DNA from: an uncultured Ruminococcus sp.
GTDB lineage: Bacteria > Bacillota > Clostridia > Oscillospirales > Ruminococcaceae
Assembly (NCBI GenBank): GCA_902780695.1
Contig: CACZGM010000028.1
Span: 1 to 40,307, forward strand
Length of the DNA: 40,307 nt
Direction: 5' to 3'
Made by a program: the position numbers and the translations under genes. The notes under the pieces were generated by a model. It did no database searches and was not told where the DNA came from. It worked only from the letters and a program-made list of their open reading frames with translations. Below are positions 7,332 through 15,776 of the stretch, piece after piece (position 1 is the first letter of the stretch; the number at the start of each line of letters is the position of its first letter).

Positions 7332-9263
7332 TTATCTTACGGTGCTTCCGTTCGGGATATCTCCGTCAAGGAATACTACCCGTGCGCCACCGTCCTCGGT
7401 GTTGCAGGCAAGAAGCATACCCTGGCTTTCCTCGCCGCACAGCTTCGCCGCCGCAAGGTTGGCAACGAAGATTATCTTCTTTCCGATAAGATCTTCGGGC
7501 TTGTACCACTGCGCAATGCCGGACACGATCTGTCTGCCGTGTCTGCCGTCGTCCACCTGTATTTTAAGCAGCTTCTTGGACTTCGCCACCTTCTCACAGG
7601 CGGTTATCTCGCCGGTGCGCAGCTTCACCTCGGCGAACTTGTCTATCGTGATGATGTTCGCCTTGTCAAGATCCTCGTCCTCTTTTATCGTCTTTTGGGG
7701 AGTGAGCATAGCATTGAGCTCGTCTATCTCCTTGTCGATATCAATTCTCGGGAACAGCACATCGCCCTTGCAGACGGTCACATTTGCGGGAAGCACACCG
7801 AATACCGCGGCATTGTCGTAGGTAACGTCGCCGTCCTTTGCGCCGATCTGCTCCCATACCTTCGGCATGGTCACGGGCATGAACGGGTAAAGCAGCGACG
7901 AGCAGAGACGTATTGTTTCAAGCAGATTATAAAGAACAGTCGCAAGGCGTGCCTTGTTCGCCTCGTCCTTCGCGAGTATCCACGGCGCGGTCTCGTCGAT
8001 ATACTTGTTCGCGCGGGAAATGACTTTGAATATCTCCGCAAGCGCGAGGGAGTGCTGGGCTTCGTCGATATACGCGGCTACCGGCTCACGCAGAGCCTTA
8101 GCCATTGCGATAAGCTCGTCGTCAAGCGGATCGGGCTGTCTGTCTGCGATAAGCGTACCGCCGAAATACTTGTCTGCCATTGCGACGGTACGGGAAACAA
8201 GGTTTCCGAGATCGTTCGCAAGGTCTGTATTTATCCTGCCTATCATTATCTCGTTGGAGAAGTTTGAATCCGAGCCGTAGGGCATATCACGGAGTATCTG
8301 ATAGCGCACCGCGTCCACGCCGTAGCGTTCTCCGAGAACGAACGGGTCAACGACGTTTCCGAGGGACTTGGACATCTTCGCGCCGCCGAACGTTATCCAG
8401 CCGTGGCCGTAAAGGCGCTTGGGCAGCGGAATATCGAGCATCATAAGGATAGCCGGCCATACGATCGAGTGGAAGCGAACGATCTCTTTCGCGGTCATGT
8501 GCATATCCGCCGGCCAGTACTTGTCGAAATCATTGTAGGTGCTGTTTTCATATCCGAGGGCGCTGATATAGTTGATAAGCGCGTCCATCCATACATAAAC
8601 GGTATGTTTCTCGTCGAAAGGAACAGGGATACCCCATTTTACGGAAGTTCTGGAGATACACAGATCTTCGAGTCCGTCCTTGACGAAGTTATTTATCATC
8701 TCATTTATACGGCTCTCCGGACGGAGATAGTCGGTGTTTTTGAGGAGGTCAGTGACCTTGTCCGTCATAACGGACAGCTTAAGGAAGTATGCTTCCTCTT
8801 CCGCGTCCTTGACTTCACGTCCGCAGTCCGGACATTTGCCGTCAACGAGCTGTGTTTCCGTCCAGAAGCTCTCGCAGGGAACACAGTATTTGCCCTTGTA
8901 AGAGCCTTTGTAGATATAACCCTTGTCGTGGAGCTTTCTGAATATATTCTGCACCGTCTCGATATGACAGGGGTCGGTAGTCCTGATATAGCGGTCGTAG
9001 CTTATGTTCATGAAGCTCCAGAGCTTTTTGAAATTCGCAACGATGCCGTCAACGTATTCCTGCGGGGTCAGGCCCTCGGATTCCGCCTTCTGCTGTATCT
9101 TTGCGCCGTGTTCGTCCGTACCGGTGAGGAACATAACGTCATAGCCCTGCATTCTCTTGAAGCGGGCGATAACGTCGCAGGCCACAGTCGTGTAGCAGTG
9201 ACCGATGTGCGGATTGCCGGAGGGATAATATATCGGGGTGGTTATATAATACTTCTTGCTCAT
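7332..9263 (-). CDS. metG: Methionyl-tRNA synthetase
   Basis: A 643-residue class I synthetase charging tRNA-Met. It has the HIGH motif as HIGH (19-22), the catalytic loop KMSKS at about 296-300, and a zinc knuckle of the C-x-x-C type (CVPC and CPDC, around residues 127-150). The C-terminal 110 residues form an EMAP-like tRNA-binding/dimerisation domain (FAEVKLRTGEI onward). The length is normal for the long bacterial form. AAGGAG lies 9 bp before the ATG. It is the first gene of an operon with the flippase-like and zinc-ribbon genes, driven by the promoter at 9359-9387. Confidence 0.97.
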   Translation of the reverse strand: MSKKYYITTPIYYPSGNPHIGHCYTTVACDVIARFKRMQGYDVMFLTGTDEHGAKIQQKAESEGLTPQEYVDGIVANFKKLWSFMNISYDRYIRTTDPCHIETVQNIFRKLHDKGYIYKGSYKGKYCVPCESFWTETQLVDGKCPDCGREVKDAEEEAYFLKLSVMTDKVTDLLKNTDYLRPESRINEMINNFVKDGLEDLCISRTSVKWGIPVPFDEKHTVYVWMDALINYISALGYENSTYNDFDKYWPADMHMTAKEIVRFHSIVWPAILMMLDIPLPKRLYGHGWITFGGAKMSKSLGNVVDPFVLGERYGVDAVRYQILRDMPYGSDSNFSNEIMIGRINTDLANDLGNLVSRTVAMADKYFGGTLIADRQPDPLDDELIAMAKALREPVAAYIDEAQHSLALAEIFKVISRANKYIDETAPWILAKDEANKARLATVLYNLLETIRLCSSLLYPFMPVTMPKVWEQIGAKDGDVTYDNAAVFGVLPANVTVCKGDVLFPRIDIDKEIDELNAMLTPQKTIKEDEDLDKANIITIDKFAEVKLRTGEITACEKVAKSKKLLKIQVDDGRHGRQIVSGIAQWYKPEDLIGKKIIFVANLAAAKLCGEESQGMLLACNTEDGGARVVFLDGDIPNGSTVR

Positions 9264-9299
9264 AAAAACAACTCCTTGTATAATTTATGCCGCTGTTTA

Positions 9300-9339
9300 C
9301 CGGACGCAGATTTTTTCTTTCTGAAATAGCATCGTCCGG
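9300..9339 (-). promoter_or_regulatory. Hairpin in the metG leader
   Basis: CCGGACG (9300-9306) pairs perfectly with CGTCCGG (9333-9339) around a 26-nt A/T-rich loop, within the ~85-nt 5' leader of metG. The leader is too short for a T-box and I see no T-box sequence. A role in mRNA stability or translation is possible but not shown. Confidence 0.45.
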
Positions 9340-9358
9340 GCATAGTAAATCAGTTAAT

Positions 9359-9387
9359 ATTATATCACAAACAGACCGTTTTGGCAA
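9359..9387 (-). promoter_or_regulatory. Sigma-A promoter of the metG operon
   Basis: On the minus strand TTGCCA (9382-9387), a 17-bp spacer and a perfect TATAAT (9359-9364). This predicts a transcript start near 9352 and a leader of roughly 85-90 nt. Confidence 0.8.
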
Positions 9388-9435
9388 TATGTAAAAAATT
9401 TTACAAGAAAAATTTACATTTTTCACATAAAACAC

Positions 9436-9464
9436 TTGATTTTTTTTGAGTTTTCTATTAAAAT
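9436..9464 (+). promoter_or_regulatory. Probable promoter of the PucR/CdaR-type regulator
   Basis: TTGATT (9436-9441), a 17-bp spacer and TAAAAT (9459-9464), in an A/T-rich stretch divergent from the metG promoter. A second -10-like TATAAT at 9474-9479 lacks a good -35 box. Confidence 0.6.
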
Positions 9465-9481
9465 AGAAGTATGTATAATTT

Positions 9482-9596
9482 GTGCAGTATGCTGCACGGT
9501 CAAAAAAATAAATCAGTCCGCTTTACGCATGTGCGCTGCGCGTATATCCGAACGCGCTGAGAGACGGAAAGCGGCGGCGGACGCGGCTGAAGCCGC
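9482..9596 (+). promoter_or_regulatory. Strongly folded 5' leader of the regulator gene
   Basis: The ~150-nt leader holds successive stems: GTGCAG/CTGCAC (9482-9497, TATG loop); a long-range GTCCGC (9516-9521) with GCGGAC (9577-9582) enclosing GCGCG/CGCGC (9538-9557); and GCGGC/GCCGC (9583-9596, TGAA loop). An AGGAAAGGA ribosome-binding stretch follows at once. It does not match a riboswitch class I recognise. Confidence 0.5.
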
Positions 9597-9617
9597 AGGA
9601 AAGGACAGGTCAGAATT

Positions 9618-10703
9618 ATGTCAAACAGATTATTCCAGGGAGTAGTTCATCAGATGAGAGATACCGTCGGCAGGATAATCGGCGTTATCGACGAAAACGC
9701 AACTATCGTTGCCTGCAGCGAGCTGTCGAAGATAGGCACCTCAAATGACTTCTTCTCTATCGAGTTCAGCGATTCTCACGATATCTTCATCCGCGACGGC
9801 TATACCTACAAGCCCTTCGGCGTTCATGTAAAGCCGGACTACGCCGTATTTGTCGAAGGCACCGACGAAATGGCAGGCAAGTACGCTTCCATTCTCGCTA
9901 TCTCCCTTTCGAGCATAAAGCAGTACTATGATGAGAAGTATGACCGCAACAACTTCGTCAAGAACATAATCCTCGATAACGTTCTCCCCGGAGATATCAG
10001 CATAAAGTCCCGCGAGCTGCACTTCAACGCGGATATAAACAGAGTTGTTTTCCTCATAAGCATAATCTCGTCCAACGACGTATCGGCCTATGACGTAATA
10101 CAGAACCTCTTCCCGGACAAGAACAAGGACTTTGTATTCAACATAACCGAGAGCGAGATCGTTCTCGTCAAGGAGATCAAGAGCGGAATAGACGTGAAGG
10201 ATCTCGAAAAGCTCGCCCGCTCCATAGCGGATACGCTCCAGACCGAGTTCTTCACCCGCGTCAACATCGGTATAGGCACCCCCGTTATCGGCGTGAAGGA
10301 TCTCGCACGTTCGTTCAAGGAAGCGCAGATAGCAATTGAAGTCGGAAAGGTGTTCGACACCGAGAAGAACATCGTAAGCTACGACAACCTCGGTATCGCA
10401 AGACTTATCTATCACCTGCCGACAACACTCTGCGAGACATTCCTCAAGGAAGTGTTCAAGAAGGGTTCTATCGAATCCCTCGACCACGAGACTCTGTTCA
10501 CCATACAGCGCTTCTTCGAGAACAATCTCAACGTTTCCGAGACATCGAGAAAGCTGTTCGTACACAGAAATACCCTCGTTTACAGACTCGACAAGATCAA
10601 GAAGCTCACAGGCCTCGATCTCCGCGAGTTCGACCACGCTATAATCTTCAAGATCGCGCTCATGGTAAAGAAGTACCTGTCCGCAGATCCGATCAAGTTC
10701 TGA
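9618..10703 (+). CDS. PucR/CdaR-family transcriptional regulator
   Basis: A 361-residue regulator. The N-terminal ~130 residues resemble a sensory domain of the sugar-diacid recognition type, the middle resembles the GGDEF-like domain of CdaR proteins, and the C-terminal ~65 residues are a PucR-type helix-turn-helix (NLNVSETSRKLFVHRNTLVYRLDKI). DNA binding is near certain from this last block; the ligand is unknown. An AGGAAAGGA stretch lies about 10 bp upstream of the ATG. It stands alone behind its own promoter and folded leader, and ends at a terminator-like hairpin. No sugar-acid genes are nearby, so a classical CdaR role is not supported by context. Confidence 0.88.
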   Translation: MSNRLFQGVVHQMRDTVGRIIGVIDENATIVACSELSKIGTSNDFFSIEFSDSHDIFIRDGYTYKPFGVHVKPDYAVFVEGTDEMAGKYASILAISLSSIKQYYDEKYDRNNFVKNIILDNVLPGDISIKSRELHFNADINRVVFLISIISSNDVSAYDVIQNLFPDKNKDFVFNITESEIVLVKEIKSGIDVKDLEKLARSIADTLQTEFFTRVNIGIGTPVIGVKDLARSFKEAQIAIEVGKVFDTEKNIVSYDNLGIARLIYHLPTTLCETFLKEVFKKGSIESLDHETLFTIQRFFENNLNVSETSRKLFVHRNTLVYRLDKIKKLTGLDLREFDHAIIFKIALMVKKYLSADPIKF

Positions 10704-10720
10704 TAAGCTATACCCTGATT

Positions 10721-10754
10721 GTATCTTCCTGCCGGTCAAACGGCAGGAAGATAC
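10721..10754 (+). terminator. Terminator-like hairpin after the regulator gene
   Basis: A perfect 14-bp stem (10721-10734 with 10741-10754) has a 6-nt loop GTCAAA. The following GGTTCTGTTTTA is only moderately T-rich, so it could be a weak terminator or an attenuating structure ahead of ftsE. Confidence 0.7.
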
Positions 10755-10829
10755 GGTTCTGTTTTATAAGGGTGTGCTGACACCAAGCCCTAAAGAAAGA
10801 AAAACCGTTATCCTCGATAGGAGATAAAT

Positions 10830-11516
10830 ATGGTAGAATTGAAGAATGTTGACGTTCACTACGTTGACGGCGTAAAAGGCGGCGTTGACGCTCTGAACGA
10901 TATAAATATAAGAGTGAATGACGGCGAGTTCGTGTTCATCGTCGGAGACAGCGGAGCCGGCAAGAGTACGCTGCTGAAGCTGCTCACAAGAGAGATACAG
11001 CCAACCGGCGGACGCGTTTTCGTAAACGGCTACAACCTCACAAAGCTGAGAAGACGCAAACTCCCTTATTTCAGACGCTCTCTCGGTATGATATTCCAGG
11101 ATTTCAGACTGATACCCACCCTTACCGTGTATGAGAACGTCGCTTTTGTGCTGCGCGTTATAGACAAGTCAAAGAAATATATCCGTCAGAGAGTGCCGTA
11201 TGTGCTTGACCTCGTCAAGCTCAACGACAAGGCAAAAGCCTACCCCGGACAGCTTTCCGGCGGTGAGCAGCAGCGTGTTGCTATCGCAAGAGCTTTCGCC
11301 TGCGACCCGAAAATAATAATCGCCGACGAGCCTACGGGTAACATCGACCCGAAGCTGTCATACGAAATAGTGGAGCTGCTTCAGGATATCAACGAGTGCG
11401 GAACGACCGTAATAATGGTAACGCATAACCACGATCTTGTAAAATATTTCGGCGGCCGCATCATAAACCTCAAGGAAGGCAGCATAGCCTTCGACGGCTA
11501 TATAGAAGGAGAATAA
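10830..11516 (+). CDS. ftsE: Cell-division ABC ATPase FtsE
   Basis: A 228-residue ABC ATPase that powers FtsX and thereby controls peptidoglycan hydrolysis at the division site. It has Walker [10 protein letters not shown] (39-47), the ABC signature LSGGE (142-146) and Walker B IIIADE ending at 167, followed by the H-loop VTHNHD. The length is typical. AGGAG lies 8 bp before the ATG. ftsX follows 10 bp after the stop. No convincing promoter is visible in the 126-bp gap upstream beyond the hairpin at 10721-10754. Confidence 0.97.
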   Translation: MVELKNVDVHYVDGVKGGVDALNDINIRVNDGEFVFIVGDSGAGKSTLLKLLTREIQPTGGRVFVNGYNLTKLRRRKLPYFRRSLGMIFQDFRLIPTLTVYENVAFVLRVIDKSKKYIRQRVPYVLDLVKLNDKAKAYPGQLSGGEQQRVAIARAFACDPKIIIADEPTGNIDPKLSYEIVELLQDINECGTTVIMVTHNHDLVKYFGGRIINLKEGSIAFDGYIEGE

Positions 11517-11526
11517 GCTATATAAT

Positions 11527-12429
11527 ATGAGAATGAGCAATTTCAACTACCTCGTCAGACGCGGGGTAGGTTCGGTATTCAGGAACGGCATGATGTCGAT
11601 AGCCAGCTTCTCGGTGCTGCTTGTCAGCCTGCTTCTTATGGGGCTCGGCGTACTCGTCGCAATGGATCTGAACATCGTACTGTCAAATATAGAGGAAAAG
11701 AACGAGATAGACGTTTACGTTTACGGAGATGTGAGCGACGATGTGCTCAACCACATAACAGATGCGCTCAACGCGAACCCTAACCGCCTCGGAGTAGTGT
11801 TCTACTCAAAGGAACAGGCGTGGGAGGACAAGCAGAACGAGATGCCGGAAATGGCGGAGCTTTTCGAGTACCTGCCCGAAAACCCGATGCCGCATACCTT
11901 CCGCGTCACCGTAAAGGATATATCGCGGATAGCCGAGACGGCGGAGGAGTTCCGCACCATAGAAGGTGTCGAAAAGGTCTCCGCACCGTATGATTTCGCG
12001 TCGGCGCTGGTAGATATCCGCAACACGCTTTCGATAATCGCGTCCGCGATACTCGTCGCAATGATAATAACAAGTATAATCATCATCTATAATGCAATCA
12101 GAAGCAGCGTTTTCTCCCGAAAGAAAGAGATCAACATAATGAAGGTCGTGGGAGCGACAAACTCCTTTGTAAAGATACCGTTCTTTATCGAGGGTATGTT
12201 TATCGGCGTCGCCGCGGGTGCCGCTTCGTGGTTCGTGACAAAAGTGACCTACGAAGCGCTTGTACAGCTTTTCGAGGGAGATATCACTATCTGGCGCATA
12301 TTCGGACTTGTCAATATTATACAGTTCGATGACGTTATGTGGTATATGCTTGCCGCGAACTGCCTGCTCGGCGCTTTCCTCGGAGCGATAGGAACCATTA
12401 TAAGCACGGGCAAGTACGTCAAGGTCTGA
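11527..12429 (+). CDS. ftsX: Cell-division membrane protein FtsX
   Basis: A 300-residue permease-like protein with four membrane helices: one near residue 20-45, then an extracytoplasmic domain, then three C-terminal helices. The KKEINIMKVVGAT block is the FtsX signature. With FtsE it transmits ATP hydrolysis across the membrane to a wall hydrolase, here very likely the next gene product. The AAGGAG inside the end of ftsE is about 15 bp from ATG 11527 and farther from ATG 11533, so the exact start (M1 or M3) is not settled. Confidence 0.95.
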   Translation: MRMSNFNYLVRRGVGSVFRNGMMSIASFSVLLVSLLLMGLGVLVAMDLNIVLSNIEEKNEIDVYVYGDVSDDVLNHITDALNANPNRLGVVFYSKEQAWEDKQNEMPEMAELFEYLPENPMPHTFRVTVKDISRIAETAEEFRTIEGVEKVSAPYDFASALVDIRNTLSIIASAILVAMIITSIIIIYNAIRSSVFSRKKEINIMKVVGATNSFVKIPFFIEGMFIGVAAGAASWFVTKVTYEALVQLFEGDITIWRIFGLVNIIQFDDVMWYMLAANCLLGAFLGAIGTIISTGKYVKV

Positions 12430-12468
12430 TAACAAAGGAGATGAAACCCTGCGGATGAGGGTCATGAT

Positions 12469-13800
12469 ATGAGAAAAAGAACAAGAGCAATAAGGAATAC
12501 CGTTTTTGCACTGCTCTGCTGCACCGCAGCGGCACTTGCGGGACAGTCCGCGTTTGTGCCGCCGATCGTTTCACACGCCGATACACAGTCCGACCTTGCG
12601 CAGAAGATAAAGGACGCGGACGATAAGCTCAAGGAGCTGGATCAGAAGATCGCCGCGGCGGGAACGGATATAGAATCGAACAAGGAGCTTCAGGACGCCT
12701 ACTGGGATAAGCTCGTCACAACGCAGAGCAAGATCGACCTCGTGAACCTGTCCGTCGCGGACAAGGAGCAGGAGATCGTCGATAAGGAAGCCGAGATAGC
12801 GGCAGTCGAGCTGCGCATCTCCGATACCGAGGCGCGCATTGCCGACAAGGAAGTCCAGATAGAGATGCTCGACAGGCAGAACAAAGAGAACATCAACCGT
12901 TTCGGGCAGATAATGCACGCTATGTATATCACCGACTCGGACGACTATCTCTCGATAATCGCGGGTTCGTCGGACTTCTATGACATCTTTGTCAGAAGCG
13001 AGATAATGAAGAGCGTCAACGAGCAGAACTTAAACTTCATGCACCAGCTTCTCGCCGATATCGACAGGCTCGAAGAGGATCAGAAGGGTCTGGAGCAGGA
13101 CAAGAAGAACCTTGAATATGACAAGATAACCCTCGAAGCGGAGAAGGACGATCTGGTAGATCAGAAAACTTCTCTCGACGAGGAAAAGAAGTATTACAAC
13201 GATCTCAACGGTCTTTACTGGGACGAATACAACACCTACGCCGTGAAGATAAAGGATCTCGAAACGCGTCAGGCTAACCTGCAATACGAAAAGAAGGTCA
13301 CACAGGCAGACCGCGAAAAGGCTGAAAAAGCCCTCGAAGAAGAGATCAGACGCGCACAGGAAGCCGCAAAGCACAATACCGTATATGATACCGGCGAATG
13401 GGCATGGCCCGTATCACCGAGCTTCACGCTGATAACCACATATTTCGGCTACGACGCATGGAGAAACGGAAACCACGGCGGTATAGACATCGGCAACAGC
13501 GGTATGATGGGTGCCAATATCTACGCTTCAAAGGGCGGCGAGGTCATCGTCGCAAAGACCACATATATACCCGGCTACGACTACGGAATGTATGTCGTTA
13601 TCGACCATGGCAACGGCTATCAGACGCTTTACGCGCATTGCAGCGCCATATATGTAAGCGTGGGTCAGGTCGTGAACAAGGGCGACTGCATTGCTGCGGT
13701 CGGCTCTACCGGCTGGGCTACCGGTCCGCACCTGCACTTTGAGGTGCGCAAGGACGGCGGACGCATCGATCCTCTCGGCGTTGTGGGAATGCCCCAGTAA
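12469..13800 (+). CDS. Coiled-coil M23 murein endopeptidase, FtsEX partner
   Basis: A 443-residue secreted protein with a signal peptide (about residues 1-38), a long Lys/Glu/Asp-rich coiled coil (about 40-300), and a C-terminal LytM/M23 domain. Zinc ligands appear intact: H336-x-x-x-D340 (NHGGIDIG) and H421-L-H423 (PHLHFE). The architecture is that of EnvC/CwlO-type FtsEX partners. Unlike EnvC, which has lost its ligands and only activates amidases, this protein should cut peptidoglycan itself. The strongest Shine-Dalgarno-like sequence (AAAGGAG, 12434-12440) is 28 bp upstream; GAGGG at about 12457 is closer to the ATG and is the likelier site. Confidence 0.92.
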   Translation: MRKRTRAIRNTVFALLCCTAAALAGQSAFVPPIVSHADTQSDLAQKIKDADDKLKELDQKIAAAGTDIESNKELQDAYWDKLVTTQSKIDLVNLSVADKEQEIVDKEAEIAAVELRISDTEARIADKEVQIEMLDRQNKENINRFGQIMHAMYITDSDDYLSIIAGSSDFYDIFVRSEIMKSVNEQNLNFMHQLLADIDRLEEDQKGLEQDKKNLEYDKITLEAEKDDLVDQKTSLDEEKKYYNDLNGLYWDEYNTYAVKIKDLETRQANLQYEKKVTQADREKAEKALEEEIRRAQEAAKHNTVYDTGEWAWPVSPSFTLITTYFGYDAWRNGNHGGIDIGNSGMMGANIYASKGGEVIVAKTTYIPGYDYGMYVVIDHGNGYQTLYAHCSAIYVSVGQVVNKGDCIAAVGSTGWATGPHLHFEVRKDGGRIDPLGVVGMPQ

Positions 13801-13821
13801 GCGCGGGATTAAGGAAACAGT

Positions 13822-15237
13822 ATGAACAGAAAGATCTCAATAGGCATTGCCTTAAGCATAGCGGCAATAGCCTGTGCGGTGACGTTCGTCATCACAATGA
13901 CGGTGTCGCTGAACAACTACAACGAAAAGGTCGCAGATGTGCAGCAGCGCGGAGAGATGTACACCAAGCTGCAGGAAATAGATTCCTACGTCAGGAACTA
14001 CTCACTGTACTCCGTGAACGACGCCGATATGAAATACGGCGTTTACTCCGGTTATCTTGATTGTATATCCGACAGCGCGGCAAGATACTACACCACCGAC
14101 GAATACTACTATAAGACCCGCCTCGAAAGCGGAAATGTGGTCGGGCTCGGATTTGTCTTTGAAAAGGAAGAGAGCGGCTACATCAAGATAACGCAGGTAT
14201 ATGAGGGTTCTCCCGCCGGAGAAGCCGGAATACTTGCCGGAGATATCATAATCTCGGTGGAGGGCGTAAGCGTCCTTGAATCGGGATATGACACCGCAAA
14301 GGAGCAGCTTCGCTACGGTGACGAGGGAACAAAGCTCAGATTCACCGTAAGGCGCGACGGTGAGGAAACGGAATACAACCTTGCAAGAGCGTCTTTCGGC
14401 ATACCGACGCTCGACGCGGTGCTGCTTGACAACGGCATACTGTACTTCACGTTCCTGTCCGTCAACGACGCGACCGGCACAAGAATGCAGGAACTCCTCA
14501 GCGCGTACAGTGAAAGCAACATCTCCGGATATGTGTTTGATCTGCGCGGCGTTTCAAGCAGCGTTTATTCGTCCGCTGCGGCAGTCCTCACTCCATTTAT
14601 GGAAGCGGGAACGATAGCTTCGGCGGTATATAAGAACAATTCGACAAGGATCGTCGCGGAAACTGCGGGAGGGGACTTTACAGGGCTCCCGATAAGTATT
14701 ATAATAGACGAAAAGACCGGCGGCTCGGCAGAGCTTATCGCCGAAGCGCTCCGCGACCGCGCGTCCGGAGTCACCGTAGGCGAGAACACAATGGGCTACG
14801 GCACACTTCAGGAGACCCGAACCTTCAACGACGGCACGGCTATCGAGATATCGGTGGCGGTCATACGTCCGGAAACGGAAAACGGTGAGTACAACGAGAC
14901 CGGCATAACACCGGAGTTTTTCGTTGAGTACGACGGCGACCGCGAAAGCGATCCGACACAGTACGTTTCGTCCGGCGACCCGCAGCTCAAAAAAGCGATA
15001 GAGGTCATCCTTCCCAAGACGGCCACGGCAGCGGAGAACACGGTGCAGACAGTGCCGGCGGAAACAACGGCTCCGGAAGAAAGTACCGCTGTAAGCGATG
15101 AAACAACGAGCCGGCACGGCGAGCCGCAGCCCAACATTCAGGGCGAACCGCAGCCGAATATACAGGGCGACGTAAGCCGTCCGACAGAGGAGCAGATCGC
15201 CCGCGAACAGCATCATGCTCCAGAAAACGACCGATAA
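13822..15237 (+). CDS. S41/Ctp-family PDZ protein, probably catalytically inactive
   Basis: A 471-residue protein with an N-terminal signal anchor (residues 5-27), a PDZ domain (about 110-195) and an S41 peptidase fold (about 200-370). Aligned by hand to E. coli Prc (Ser430, Lys455, 25 residues apart), the nucleophile position is Gly301 in TGGSAE, although Ser302 is adjacent, and the general-base Lys is Tyr326 (MGYG where active enzymes have FGKG). The tail is Pro/Thr/Glu-rich and holds two adjacent copies of GEPQPNIQ. It follows the M23 gene by 21 bp, so a scaffold or regulatory role for that hydrolase through the PDZ domain is plausible. Confidence 0.85.
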   Translation: MNRKISIGIALSIAAIACAVTFVITMTVSLNNYNEKVADVQQRGEMYTKLQEIDSYVRNYSLYSVNDADMKYGVYSGYLDCISDSAARYYTTDEYYYKTRLESGNVVGLGFVFEKEESGYIKITQVYEGSPAGEAGILAGDIIISVEGVSVLESGYDTAKEQLRYGDEGTKLRFTVRRDGEETEYNLARASFGIPTLDAVLLDNGILYFTFLSVNDATGTRMQELLSAYSESNISGYVFDLRGVSSSVYSSAAAVLTPFMEAGTIASAVYKNNSTRIVAETAGGDFTGLPISIIIDEKTGGSAELIAEALRDRASGVTVGENTMGYGTLQETRTFNDGTAIEISVAVIRPETENGEYNETGITPEFFVEYDGDRESDPTQYVSSGDPQLKKAIEVILPKTATAAENTVQTVPAETTAPEESTAVSDETTSRHGEPQPNIQGEPQPNIQGDVSRPTEEQIAREQHHAPENDR

Positions 15238-15272
15238 ATAATAATCCATATAATAAGAAAGGAACCAAAACC

Positions 15273-15749
15273 ATGGCAGCTAAACAGACAGTATTGACAC
15301 AGGAAGGACTTAATGCCCTTGAAGCGGAGCTTGAAAATCTCAAGACCGTCAAGAGAAAGGATATTGCGGAGAAGATCAAGGTGGCTCTCTCCTTCGGAGA
15401 CCTTTCGGAAAACTCCGAGTACGACGAAGCGAAGAACGAGCAGGGTATCATCGAAGCCCGTATCGCCGAGATCGAAGCAACACTCAAGAACGTTAAGGTC
15501 ATAGACGAGGACAGCCTTTCCACAGAGCACGTTCAGCACGGTAACAAGGTCACTGTGAAGGATATTGAAGAGAACGATGTCCGCGAGCTTCACATCGTAG
15601 GTTCAAAGGAAGTCGATGTAAAAGCCGGAAAGATATCCGACGAATCCCCGATCGGCAGAGCTCTGCTCGGCCACAAGAAGGGCGATATCGTTGACGTTGA
15701 CACACCCTCGGGAATACTCCAGTTCGAGATACTCGACATAGGCAAGTAA
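15273..15749 (+). CDS. greA: Transcription elongation factor GreA
   Basis: A 158-residue factor that rescues backtracked RNA polymerase by stimulating transcript cleavage. The N-terminal coiled coil holds the catalytic tip block GDLSENSEYDEAK with the acidic pair near residue 45, and the C-terminal FKBP-like domain ends ...GHKKGDIVDV. It has the normal length. AAAGGA lies 9 bp before the ATG. lysS starts 27 bp downstream; greA-lysS linkage is common in Clostridia. Confidence 0.97.
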   Translation: MAAKQTVLTQEGLNALEAELENLKTVKRKDIAEKIKVALSFGDLSENSEYDEAKNEQGIIEARIAEIEATLKNVKVIDEDSLSTEHVQHGNKVTVKDIEENDVRELHIVGSKEVDVKAGKISDESPIGRALLGHKKGDIVDVDTPSGILQFEILDIGK

Positions 15750-15776
15750 ACAATAAACACAAAGGACGTATTTAAT

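Noticed and set aside
9264-9352. A T-box leader for metG
   Set aside because: The leader is under 100 nt and the T-box core sequence and terminator/antiterminator pair are absent.
12441-12458. A five-codon frame (MKPCG) between ftsX and the M23 gene as a leader peptide
   Set aside because: Its ATG directly abuts AAAGGAG with no spacing, so initiation is unlikely, and no attenuator stem follows.
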